64,000 nt of DNA from NCBI GenBank assembly GCA_001972305.1, contig BDDD01002051.1, forward strand, positions 78,947-142,946, written 5' to 3'. The position numbers and the translations under genes were made by a program. Below, piece after piece: positions 33,250 to 42,915 of the stretch (the stretch's first letter is position 1; every line of letters starts with the position of its first letter). Origin of the DNA: Cephalotus follicularis (taxonomy: Eukaryota > Streptophyta > Magnoliopsida > Oxalidales > Cephalotaceae). The notes beneath the pieces were generated by a model, which did not search any database, had not been told where the DNA came from, and was given only the letters and a program-made list of their open reading frames with translations.

Positions 33250-33782
33250 TGAAAGTAAAAGTATGGCAACCTCTAACAACAAACTTTGTATGCGGAAAAT
33301 ACAAATTAAGCAATGAACATAAACAGGCACACAATAACAAATAAATAAGGAGTTAAGGGATAGAAGGTGCAAACAAATTTATAATGGTTCGGCAAAACCG
33401 TGCCTACGTCCACTTTCTCAAGAACTCCTTGAGATTCCATTAGCCACCACTAGCAACCTTTGATTTTCGGCTTACGGGTGCAAATCAAAGCAAACCACCT
33501 TTACACTTGATTTAAATTCCGGGTGTAAATCAATAAACACCTTACAAGGGTTCACTCCACTCTAATACAAAGAATGATAAAAAGATTGGTTTTGTGTTTT
33601 GCAATAACCTCTAAAAGGTTGGATATGAAAGTTATATCCAATTACAAGCTTTGAATGTTGATATGAAAGATATAGGATTGCTCTTGCTTTGCTTGGAAGG
33701 AATGTGTAGTCACTTGTTATTTCTTGTTATGTCACTTGTGTAGAAATGCCACATTCTTCCTTTTATAGAGATCCTCCAACGG
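33250..33782 (-). repeat. Element F 3' LTR, start deleted
   Basis: Matches 36454-36986, including the TATA-like box (CTATAAAAGG on -, 33759-33768). Beyond 33782 the sequence switches directly into the accessory ORF, so the upstream LTR part and its polypurine tract are missing. Confidence 0.85.
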
Positions 33783-34664
33783 TTCCTCTTCTTCTCCAAC
33801 ATCTCCACCAAAATCTACATCCGGTGCCCTCACCGGTGCTCTTCCCACAGCTTGTATCTTTACCCATTGATCATCCTCAAACTTTATATTACAACTTCTT
33901 AAACCGGCTTTATTGATCAATTGTTTGGATTTTGGTTTGACATTGTGTTCATCACTTAGGTTAATATCTAGGGTAGCAAGAATTTTACTTAGGAGCATGG
34001 GGTATGGGAGGTGATTAGGTCTTGATAAGATATGGTTGACAATAAGATATGGGAGATTGACAAGGGTTCCATTCTTAATGCAAGCTATCAATTTTAGGTC
34101 TCGCTCGGATGGAAGTGTATGCGAGCCTTCTTTTGGTAACAAAGTGTTTGTAACTAGCAAAAAGAGAATACGGGTAGCTATGGGCAAATGGCTACTCGTG
34201 ACGGTCATAATAGGATTGACATTAGGCCATTCTAAGCAAATTTCTAATGCATCGGATCGTTCGATATCATTGAAGTTTGTGATACCGGTGCAAGGAATAC
34301 CCAGGGTTTCTCCTATGAATTCAGGTGTTATATTGACAGCAACACCAAGAACAAAAGATTTGGCAGCACAAATGGAGGGTTTTTCTAGGTTAGCATAAAA
34401 AAGTTTCACAATCCTAGGGTAAATTGGGTGTGATGAACACAAATAATCAAACCATCCCATTTGTTGAAGCCATGGTTTAATAGAAGCAATATTGCAAGTT
34501 AAAACAACACTATCTAACCACTTCTCATGGTGTAATTTGACAGAAATTAGAGAGAAGTTATACTTATCCTCATTTTCTTTTGAGAGGAACAAGTCACCAT
34601 CATAATCCTTTCTTGCACTTGAGCTTGCTTGCTTTGCTGTAGTTTTCCTCTTCCTTGATGCCAT
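33732..34664 (-). CDS. Element F accessory (env-position) ORF, fused into LTR
   Basis: 310 codons from a good ATG ('MASRKRKTTAKQASSS', a basic N-terminus that could be a nuclear-localisation signal). The middle has the same plant transposon-protein block as element I's accessory ORF: 'NTLLPKEGSHTLPSE', 'GTLVNLPYLIVNHILS', 'LATLDINLS'. Upstream of it are 'CNIASIKPWLQQMGWFDYL' and 'VNITPEFIGETLGIPCTG'. The last ~17 codons ('PLEDLYKRKNVAFLHK') are LTR sequence read through: a deletion joined the ORF to the LTR at 33782, and the frame reads across the LTR TATA box. The natural C-terminus is lost. No membrane segment is evident. Function unknown; the position corresponds to the Sirevirus env-like gene. 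Confidence 0.65.
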   Translation of the reverse strand: MASRKRKTTAKQASSSARKDYDGDLFLSKENEDKYNFSLISVKLHHEKWLDSVVLTCNIASIKPWLQQMGWFDYLCSSHPIYPRIVKLFYANLEKPSICAAKSFVLGVAVNITPEFIGETLGIPCTGITNFNDIERSDALEICLEWPNVNPIMTVTSSHLPIATRILFLLVTNTLLPKEGSHTLPSERDLKLIACIKNGTLVNLPYLIVNHILSRPNHLPYPMLLSKILATLDINLSDEHNVKPKSKQLINKAGLRSCNIKFEDDQWVKIQAVGRAPVRAPDVDFGGDVGEEEEPLEDLYKRKNVAFLHK

Positions 34665-34783
34665 TGATGAGAGAGGGAAGATTTTGGGGCGATTTTTAGG
34701 GTTTGGCAGGGGTTTGGGAGAGAGAGTTGTGAGAGAGACAGAGAGAAATCGCGTTTTTTTAAAGTCTGTTCTGTGTAAAAACA

Positions 34784-34964
34784 GTCGACTGGTGTCATTG
34801 GACAGTCGACTGGATCATAGACAGTCGACTAGACCAGGACACCAGTCGACTGGAATCTGCAGAAAATAGAAAATGGCAGATTGTTCTTGAAAGACGTCGA
34901 TGTCTTATGAAAGGGGTCGACTTCTTTTGTAAAAACAATCGACTGGACCAAGACACCAGTCGAC
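34784..34964. repeat. CAGTCGACTGG array between gag and accessory ORF, element F
   Basis: Exact GTCGAC at 34784, 34805, 34824, 34845, 34916 and 34959, six in 180 bp, mostly as CCAGTCGACTGGAATCTRCAGAAA. It lies just upstream of the accessory ORF (- strand), where element I has its own GTCGAC sites. 34965-35290 holds nothing else I can name. Confidence 0.85.
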
Positions 34965-35290
34965 TGGAATCTACAGAAATAGAAATTGGCAGATTCGAGT
35001 CTTTTCTTTGATCCGAAGAAATCGTGGTCAGCTATTATTGATTAATAGTGAATTAGATATATGAGCATTTTGATGTGATTGAGTTGAAAAACTCAATGTT
35101 TGATGCAAGGCATGATTTAAAAACAAATATACAATCAATCATATAATTGCATTCAAGAAATTGTAAAGCATACAAGAAAACCAATAACATGTCATGTATA
35201 AAACTAAAAACTTACTACACATGTGCTCACATATATAACTTGATGTTCCATAATACCATTTCCTTTGAGCACACCTACAAAGTAAGAGAT

Positions 35291-36419
35291 TTAAACTTTT
35301 GGTACCCAAATAAATTTGGGTCCTTGAGTGTTAGTCACGAAAGTTCCTTTCGGAACCCAAATTTTCCTAGTTTTACCATAATAACGATTATTTCTATATA
35401 TGCATGAAGTAGACACATGTCCAAGTCTACCACAATAATTACAAGACATCTTGGGCTCACTTTTCTTGATAAAAAAGTTTTGAAAATGTTTGACATTTTT
35501 CATTTCATCGTAGCCGAGGCCGGCTTTGTCAAACACACATCTTAGAAGTCCCAACAATTTATCCAACTTGTCACTACTATTAGAAAATTTGGAAAACGTT
35601 TTCTTCAACGCATCAATTTCAATTTTTAATTTCTCATTTTCTTCCAAAGAATCAATTGATAGTTTTGAAGAAACATTTAGAATTTCAATCTCATTTGTGT
35701 AAAAACTATTTTTATCTTTTAGAGATTTAATTTCATTTAAAAACTTGCTATTCTCACTCTTTAAATCATCAATTTCTTTTGACATAGAGATAGAATTTTT
35801 CTTAAAAGTCTTATTTTTCAAACACATATTCTCATACTCATCATACAATTTTTCATAAGCAATTTGCAATTCATCAAATGTAAAGTTTACCTCATCTTCT
35901 TCATCCTCAATTATTTTTAAGAGAATTAATAATGGTAGTAAAGCGAGTAAACATATCACTAATACTCTCATTATCATGCATTATAAATAATTCATATTCA
36001 TGTACAAGCATGCTTATTTTAGATTCCTTAACTTGATTCGTACCTTCATATGTTACTTCTAACAAATCCCACATCTCTTTAGCCGAATCACACGAGGATA
36101 TCCGATTAAATTCATTAGGGCCAACGGCACAAAATAAAACATGTTCGGCCTTAGAATTCAATTGGAGCATTCTAAAGTCATTGTCATTGTATTCATTCTC
36201 GGGTTTAGGGGAAACTACTCCATCTATAGATCTTGTGGGCATCCTAGGACCATTTACAATTATGTGCCACAATTGATAGTCAAGGGATTGCAAAAATATG
36301 GTCATTCTAGTTTTCCAAAAGCTATAGTTGATTCTGTCAAAAAATGGAGGTCTAGTGATAGAGGAGCCTTCTAATCCTATGTTCATTTGGTTTGCCATGG
36401 ATCTTTGTACCTCTAACAA
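35291..36419 (-). pseudogene. gag: Element F gag, internally deleted
   Basis: 36419-35907 encodes the N-terminal capsid region ('MANQMNIGLEGSSITRPPFF', 'SLDYQLWHIIVNGPRMP', 'SSCDSAKEMWDLLEVTYEG'), which breaks after 'TTIINSLK'. The overlapping frame 35977-35291 continues with an acidic start ('IIEDEEDEVNFTFDELQ'), a long coiled coil, one zinc knuckle (CNYCGRLGHVSTSC) and 'KIWVPKGTFVTNTQGPKFIW'. The join near 35930 skips the middle of Gag, including the first zinc knuckle expected in Sirevirus Gag, and shifts the frame. The coiled coil plus second zinc knuckle is typical of Sirevirus Gag. Confidence 0.8.
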
Positions 36420-36437
36420 CTAAGAATAATGAGATAA

Positions 36438-36451
36438 CCGCTCTGATACCA
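36438..36451 (-). other. Primer-binding site of F
   Basis: On - it reads TGGTATCAGAGCGG, two bases after the LTR terminus CTTTCA. This is an excellent initiator tRNA-Met match. Confidence 0.9.
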
Positions 36452-36962
36452 ATTGAAAGTAAAAGTATGGCAACCTCTAACAACAAACTTTGTATGCGGA
36501 AAATACAAATTAAGCAATGAACATAAACAAGCACACAATAACAAATAAATAAGGAGTTAAGGGATAGAAGGTGCAAACAAATTTATAGTGGTTCGGCAAA
36601 ACTGTGCCTACGTCCACCTTCTCAAGAACTCCTTGAGATTCCACTAGCCACCACTAGCAACCTTTGATTTTCGGCTTACGGGTGCAAATCAAAGCAAACC
36701 ACCTTTACACTTGATTTAATTTCCGGGTGTAAATCAATAAACACCTTACAAGGGTTCACTCCCCTCTAATACAAAGAATGATAAAAAGATTGGTTTTGTG
36801 TTTTGCAATAACCTCTAAAAGGTTGGATATGAAAGTTATATCCAATTACAAGCTTTGAATGTTGATATGAAAGATATAGGAATACTCTTGCTTTGCTTGG
36901 AAGGAATGTGTAGTCACTTGTTATTTCTTGTTATGTCACTTGTGTAGAAATGCCACATTCTT

Positions 36963-36972
36963 CCTTTTATAG
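36963..36972 (-). promoter_or_regulatory. Putative LTR TATA box, element F
   Basis: CTATAAAAGG on the - strand just downstream of the palindrome array; an identical box lies in the other LTR at 33759-33768. Promoter activity is inferred only from position and sequence. Confidence 0.6.
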
Positions 36973-37014
36973 AGATCCTCCAACGGATCTATTTTTGTGC
37001 AATCAGACCAAATC

Positions 37015-37385
37015 CAGTCGGCTGGATTTTCCTTGCAGTCGGCTGGTAAAATGTTGTGCATTTGTAATTATAGCCGTTGGGAGGAGGCAGTCGGCTGGAT
37101 GGACTAGGTAGTCGACTGGATGCCTGGGCAGTCGACTGATGCTCTGTTCCAGTCGGCTGTTTGGGCTTGAAATTCGATTTCCAAAGCTACTGGTTGAATT
37201 GTGCATTTCATGGCAGTCGACTGTCTTGGCCTGGCAGTCAACTGGAGCCCTGAGGCAGTCGGCTGGCTGGGGTGCCTGTGCAGATTCTGGGTTTGTTTGA
37301 AGGTCCAGTCGGCTGGTCAAATGTTGACAGTCGACTGAATGCCTTGGCAGTCGACTGAAGCTCTGTTTCAGTCGGCTGGTTTGCC
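37015..37385. repeat. CAGTCGACTG/CAGTCGGCTG array, element F LTR
   Basis: Exact GTCGAC at 37111, 37131, 37216, 37330 and 37350, with interleaved GTCGGC and GTCAAC forms, about 17 motif copies in 370 bp. A composite of about 70 bp (two GTCGAC sites 20 bp apart, flanked by GTCGGCTG) occurs twice, at about 37088-37156 and 37306-37380, so the array has a higher-order structure. Confidence 0.85.
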
Positions 37386-38790
37386 TGTTTCTGCAATATA
37401 GAACCTTTGCAACACTTTCAACAATACAACCAAGTGAGTATATGAATTCGTATGAAATCAAATCATGCATATACGTGTTTCTTGATTATTACTTGTTTGT
37501 TAATCATCGAAACATAATCTTTAACACAATTAAAGGGGTGGCAAAAAGCCAACAAGCCTGCCGGAGGAGACCCTCCAGCTCAGTAGTAGAAAGCTTAACA
37601 AGGTAGTTTTTGAGCTCAGCGCCAGGGAACATCAGCTCAGGCGTTAGCATTGCATAACATGGGACACATTTTGGGTTATGTTACCCTCCTTTTGTAGTAG
37701 AATAGTTGAGAGTTTTCATATGTAAAGATATGTTATTCTTTTGCCTGCCAGGGGAAGCAGCGTGTACATGCCAGGGATGATATATGTATTAGATTGATGA
37801 TTTCAAGATATGATATGAATGTTTTGAGTTGACAGATTTGTTTATCATGTGTTTTCATGAATGTTTCATGTTTTGAGTTTTGTGATCCCAGGACTGGCGG
37901 GGGAGCTAGAGAGCCCCCAGGGTTGTGTAGCAGAGAAGAGCTAAGCGGGGGATGAACCCAGCAGGGCTGTTTATTATGTCATGTTAGGAGCAAGTATTTA
38001 GTTTTGAGTATGACTCGAGAAGGAGTCCTCGGGTAGATGCCTGGGAAGGCTGGTTAGAAGAAGGCCCAGGAAGGGCATAAGTTTGATGTTAGTTGTTGTT
38101 GTGTTGAGTAGGGTTGTACGCCGGGGAACAACTTATGTTTGCGTAGACTCCAGGAGAGTTAAGTGGGCACGTGAGGAGTGCGTGGTTTTCTCCCCAGGCA
38201 TTAGTTATGCACAGCGTAGTGGAGTTGCGCTAAGGATGTTTTAGCCAGGGAAGAAGAAAAACCCAAGGACAAGGAGTGTCACCGGGCATGTTGGTTAGTA
38301 TGCTCGTGAGTTGCACGTGTGTGCTCTCCCTGGGCATGCTTTGCGCATTTTGTTAAGTCCATGTTAGGAGCACTTGGGGCTTAAGTAATGAGGGGTGTTT
38401 TGGAGCCTAGGTTAAGTGGAGCCTTGGGCGTTTGTGATACGGCGCGTTTGGAGTTTTGTCCTTAAGTTGTGTGGGGGGCTTAAGCAGGAGAGGAGTTAGC
38501 TCCTCTACCCCGACTGCCAGTTATCTGTGCACCCAACCAAGCCCAGGCTTTCCCCTCGGGTAGATTTTGTTTAAATGGGTTGTTGGCAAGTGAAACGCCA
38601 TCCCCGGTCAGGGCACGTGTCCCATAGAGTTAGCGGGAACGTGGTCCTGACAAGTTGTTATTAGAGAGAAGGTTTGAGTTTCCTTGTGCTTTCTTTGTTA
38701 CTTTGTGGGGTATCATGATGGGTTGCATTCATGCATTGCATATAGGTTGCAACATTTTTGTGATACGTTTGCGTATTGTTGTAGAAGACG

Positions 38791-39898
38791 ATGCCACCTA
38801 AGACACGTAGGGGTGGTCTTGCTAATGACGACAGAGGCAGAGGAAGAGTGATTCCTCTCCAGACAGTGGAGCAAGAGGTTCCTATGGAAGCACCAGAGGA
38901 ACAAGTGCATGTGGAAGTTAAAGAGCAGGTACCACAGAAGGTACCGGAGGAGCCAGTTCCAGCAACGCAGTCAGTTGCGCGTACACCTCCTCCAGCACCT
39001 ACCAGTGGACCTATAGAGATGATGCAAGCGATGATGATGTGGGCTGAAACTATGGGTTTGGCCATACCTCAACCTCTTCCAGTGGAACGCCTGCAACAGT
39101 TGGGAGCAACATCATTTGAGGGAACATGAGACCCCATGGATGTAGATGCGTGGTTGAACCACCTAGAAGAGATCTTCGTTCAGCTGGAGATAGCAGAGGA
39201 TACGAGGGCAAGAAATGCATCCTTCTTCCTTGAAAGAGGTGCACGAAGATGGTGAGACGCTCTTGTAGCTCGGCTCGGGTGCTCAGTAGAGATCACGTGG
39301 GAGAAGTTTAAGAAGGAGTTTAGGCAGTACTTCTTCCCACCCATGTTCGTTAAAGAGAGGAGAAAAGGAGTTTTTGTATTTGCGGCAAGGTAATGGGACT
39401 ACATCTCAGTACGAGTATCGTTTTATGGACTTGTCCCATTTTGCTCCAGTTTGGGTAGCAGATCAAGAGGACCAATGTGAGAAGTTTCTTGAGGGCCTTA
39501 GACCCGAGATCATGCACATTGTTTCAGTCACCCCATGGACAGTGTTCAGTGACTTGGTGGAAGCTGCCAAGAGAGTGGAGTCAAACCTAGCAGACCAGAG
39601 GATGCATTAAGAGCAAGGGAGAAAGAGATCCTCATCTCAGTTCGAGCAAGCAGAGGAACCCTCCAAGGCTCATAAGCAGTGGGGACCTCAGTCCTCAGCC
39701 AACACCAGAGGAGTAGCTTCTCAGCAGACACAGATGGCTCTAGTTGCTAGCAGTGTTCAAGGGAGTTCTTATCAGAGCAACAGAGTTCCTCAGTGTGAAG
39801 TTTGTGGCAAGCTGTATTCAGGAGAATGCAAGAAGGGAAGTTCTGCTTGTTACAGGTGCGGCGAAGAAGGGCACATGGAGAGAGATTGCCCTCAATAA
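38791..39898 (+). pseudogene. gag: Element E gag, broken
   Basis: ATG at 38791 opens a Pro/Glu-rich N-terminus ('MPPKTRRGGLANDDRGRG'). The retrotransposon Gag core follows ('PMDVDAWLNHLEEIF', 'WEKFKKEFRQYFFPP', 'GTTSQYEYRFMDLS', 'KFLEGLRPEIMHIV'), then a Gln/Ser linker and a zinc knuckle CYRCGEEGHMERDC at about 39854-39895. TGA stops at 39127 and 39253, a frameshift near 39366 and a TAA near 39608 break it. It aligns in style with D gag and C gag, so it is a gypsy Gag. No protease follows. Confidence 0.85.
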
Positions 39899-40278
39899 TC
39901 TCTTAGTGAAGCGTTGATGCCTGTGGTAGCACCAGTGAAGAAACAGACCATGGCCAATGGTAGGGCCCAGTCATCTTAGCCATCGGGAGCACAGAGAACG
40001 AGTTATATAGCACCCCACACCTGTACAGCCAGAGCTGGTGGTAGCAGACCAGGGCTTACAGCAAGAGTTTACCCTCATCATAGAGGAGCAGATATGGCAG
40101 CACCAGAGATGCCACCAGGTGAGATCTTACATTCTGTGTTTCTTCTTTAGTAGGATAAGTTAAGTTATAGTATCTGTTAGTTAGGCATAGTTACAGAGAA
40201 GCCAGAGATGATAGAGCAGTTTTTCCTAAGATGTGACTTGAGGAATTTTGAGGACAAAATTTCTTAAGGTGGGGAGGT
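39899..40278 (+). other. Element E 3' untranslated end and polypurine tract
   Basis: After gag there is no pol. The stretch holds a degraded frame and then 'gaggacaaaatttcttaaggtgggg', the layout that closes many gypsy polyproteins. AAGGTGGGGAGGT abuts the 3' LTR as polypurine tract. Confidence 0.75.
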
Positions 40279-42910
40279 TGTAACGCCCCGTAGCCGTTTT
40301 AGAGCTTAAGAGAAGAACTTTTCTATGGAGTATATTTTTTTTTATGGGCTTTGGGCTTTATTTTGAGTAAGAAAGAAAGTTTAAGTGTGGTTTATGTTAT
40401 AAGCCCAAATATAAACCATGATTAGTGATAGTTAAAGGACTTATGTTCAAAGCTTGTTGAGGAAGCTTCCTAATCCCAAGGCAAATGACAGCTATGTTGG
40501 GAGTTGTGGTGATATATCTGTTGATGTGGTCTTTTCCTTTCTTTAGATTCAGCAGATAGAGAGAGTTTTAGAGAGAGAGCTTTGGTTCTTCTTCTTCTTC
40601 TTCTTCGTTGATGAGCAGGAGGAGAACAGTAGTTGAAGGTTTCCAAGCATAGCGGAGAAGAAGCCAGAAGTTCTAGCAGACGAGGTGTTAGAGGAGAAGT
40701 TCTCGTCAGAGGAAGCCAGTAAGAACGCAGACAAGAACAGTGAGTGGGACATCCTTTCTACTTTTTTAGTTGTTTCATGATATTCTTGATAACTCTTTCA
40801 GTTTCTAATCCCCGGTACAGTGAGAGCTTTCTAACGGGAATTTGTTTCGCTAGCATCTTTGTATGTTTCCCTTGACAGAATGAGAGAGAGAAAGAGAGTT
40901 TCTCGAGCACTAGAGCTCAAGTTTTTCAAGTGAATTAGTCACTTTCCAGTAAGGTAACGCATACGTGCTCAGACCAACTCCTAGGACAATATTGTCTATG
41001 ATGGGAAGTCAAGCGAGTCTGCTCCCGGGTTCCGTTCCTGGATCTCCTTGACGCTATTGTCTATAATGGTGTTTAGAGTGAGTGCAGCCGAGCACTATGT
41101 ACATAGCTCCAACCTCCTCGGTTAGGAAGTCGAGAGAGACTGTCCCCATGTCCTACCTGGATCTCCTTTATGCTATTGTCTATGATGGTGTTTAGGGTTT
41201 GAGTACAGCTGAGCTAAGTTGCCAAAGTAGAGATAAGAGCCTTTCAGTAAGTCTTCTAGAGGGGACCTTGTCCTCGGACTTTTAGTCCCCAGCCCAGCAT
41301 TCTGTAAAGCTGTAAGCAAAGAACAGATAGGTCGGCAGGTAAGCTGTCTAGCCCGGCTTAGGCCAAAAAAAAAAAACCATCTCATCTCAGCGCCACTATA
41401 AGTTGGCAAGTATATATTATGTAAACAACAGGCTTCGGCCTAAATCAACATAGAAAAAGCCAGTTCCTTGTTTAATTGTTCTCCTCGGCTATATAGCCGG
41501 GAAGGACCCCAGTTCTTTATCAGTTATCTTTCCTTTAACGAGTTGTATCTTAAGTTCTTTTCAGATTTTATGAACTTTCTAGAACCAGCTAAGCAGAGAA
41601 ATAGTAAGCTTTTCTTTTGAGTACCTTTAGCTTTTCTTTATTGTATGCCACGGCATACGTTTGCTACGGTCTTTTCCCCAGTTGGGATAGTCTTTCATGT
41701 TCATGGTAAGCTTTCTTTCAGCACATTCATTATAACAATGTACCAGAGGATGTTTTGTTCTCATTTCGCTTAGTCGGTTGGACTAATCCCCTCACAGACT
41801 GTTTTGCAGACCAGCCAGCTGGAGGAGACCCTCCAGCTCAGCAGTAGAAAGCTTAGCAAGGTAGTTTTTGAGCTCAGTGCCAGGGAATGTCAGCTCGAGC
41901 GTTAGCATTGCATAACATGAGACACATTTATGGTTATGTTACCCTCCTTTTGTAGTAGAGTAGTTGAGAGTTTTCATATGTAAAGATATGTTATTCTTTT
42001 GCCTGCCAGGGGAGGCATCGTGTACATGCCAGGGATGATATATGTATTAGTTTAATGATTTCAAGATATGATACGAATGTTTTGAGTTGATAGATGTGTT
42101 TATAATGTGTTTTTATGAATGTTTCATGTTTTGACTTTTGTGATCCCAGGCCTGGCGGGGGAGCTAGAGAGTCCCCGGGGTTGTGTAGCAGAGAAGAGCT
42201 TAGCGAGGGATGAGCCCAGTAGGGGTTTTTCTTATGTCATGCTGGGAACAAGGGTTTAGTTAGGAGTATGACCTGAGAAGGAGTCCTCGGGCAGATGCCA
42301 GGGAAGGCTAGTTAGAAGAAGGCCCAGGAAAGGCATATGTTTGATGTTAGTTGTTGTTGTGTTGAGTAGGGTTGTACGCCGGGGAAAAACTTATGTTTGC
42401 GTAGACTCCAGGGGAGTTAAGTGGGCACGTGAGGAGTGTGTGGTTTTCTCCCCAGGCGTTAGTTATGCACAACGTAGTGGAGTTGCGCTAAGGATGTTTT
42501 AGCCTAGGAAGGAGAAAGACCCGAGGAGAAGGAGTGTCCCCGGGCATGTTGGTTAGTATGCTCGTGAGTTGCCCGTGTGTGCTCTCCCCGGGCATGCTTT
42601 GCGCGTTATGTTAAGTCCAAGTGAGGAGCACGTGGGGCTTAAGTAATGCGATGCGTTTTAGAGCCTAGGTTAAGTAAAGCCTTGGGCGTTTGTGAAACGG
42701 CGCGTGTGGTGTTTTGGCCTTAAGTTGTGTGCGGTGCTTGAGCAGGAGAGGAGTTAGCTCCTCTGCCCCGGCTGCCAGTTAGCTGCGCACCCATCCCAAC
42801 CCAGGATTTCCCTTCGGGCAGTTTTTGTTTAAGAGGGTTGTTGGCAAGTGAAGCACCATCCCCGGTCAGGGTACGTGTCCCATAGAGTTAGCAGGAACGT
42901 GGTCCTGACA
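40279..42910 (+). repeat. Element E 3' LTR
   Basis: 2.63 kb, TGTAACGCCC...GGTCCTGACA, uninterrupted, and the reference for locating F in the other LTR. It has a (TTC)n run near 40587-40605 and 'ctattgtctatgatgg' repeats near 40985-41200. The short open frames inside are not genes. Confidence 0.9.
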
Positions 42911-42915
42911 GGCAA

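Larger units (their letters stand above)
33250..37554 (-). mobile_element. Element F: pol-less Sirevirus derivative
   Basis: On the - strand: 5' LTR 37554-36454 (TGTTGGCTTTTTGCC...CTTTCA), primer site, gag (36419-35291), no pol, accessory ORF (34664-33732), then a 3' LTR that lacks its first ~570 bp. Gag ends with the 'IWVPKG' motif usual in Sirevirus Gag-Pol just before the protease region, but no protease, integrase or RT follows. The matching LTR parts (33250-33782 against 36454-36986) differ at about 9 positions by eye, so the insertion is the youngest here. A truncated 3' LTR cannot arise by reverse transcription, so that deletion came after insertion. Confidence 0.85.
36454..37554 (-). 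repeat. Element F 5' LTR, complete
   Basis: 1.1 kb, on - TGTTGGCTTTTTGCC...TACTTTCA. A TATA-like CTATAAAAGG on - lies at 36963-36972. The GTCGAC array (37015-37385) lies upstream of that TATA, in U3. A 155-codon minus-strand frame here encodes only repeated peptides ('SRLPRH.VD') generated by the array. Confidence 0.9.
31706..38652 (+). repeat. Element E 5' LTR, split by F
   Basis: 31706-33249 and 37555-38652 together match 40279-42910. A (GA)n run lies at about 31980-32004. From 38653 a weak primer site follows: TTGTTATTAGAG at 38655, against the expected TGGTATCAGAG. The T/GC-rich 3' portion (37680-38640) carries no gene. Confidence 0.85.
31706..42910 (+). mobile_element. Element E: gag-only Ty3/gypsy element (TR-GAG-like)
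   Basis: LTRs TGTAACGCCC...GGTCCTGACA at 31706-38652 (interrupted by F) and 40279-42910, each about 2.63 kb, with a perfect GGCAA duplication. Between them lie only about 1.6 kb holding a degenerate primer site, a broken gag and a polypurine tract. There is no trace of protease, RT, RNase H or integrase. Plant elements of this layout with intact LTR and gag but no pol have been described as TR-GAGs and need pol from another element. The LTRs are very similar to each other. E inserted into D's integrase and is younger than D. Confidence 0.85.

Noticed and set aside
33732..34664. A host gene nested in the transposon stack
   Set aside because: It lies between F's gag and F's LTR on the same strand, is homologous to the accessory ORF of element I, and ends inside the LTR. 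It belongs to the retroelement.
37003..37470. 155-codon minus-strand frame with repeated 'SRLPRH.VD' peptides
   Set aside because: The peptide repeat is produced by the CAGTCGACTG array in F's LTR and is not a protein repeat.
38661..39065. 134-codon minus-strand frame rich in Cys/Ser/Thr
   Set aside because: It is the antisense shadow of element E gag.
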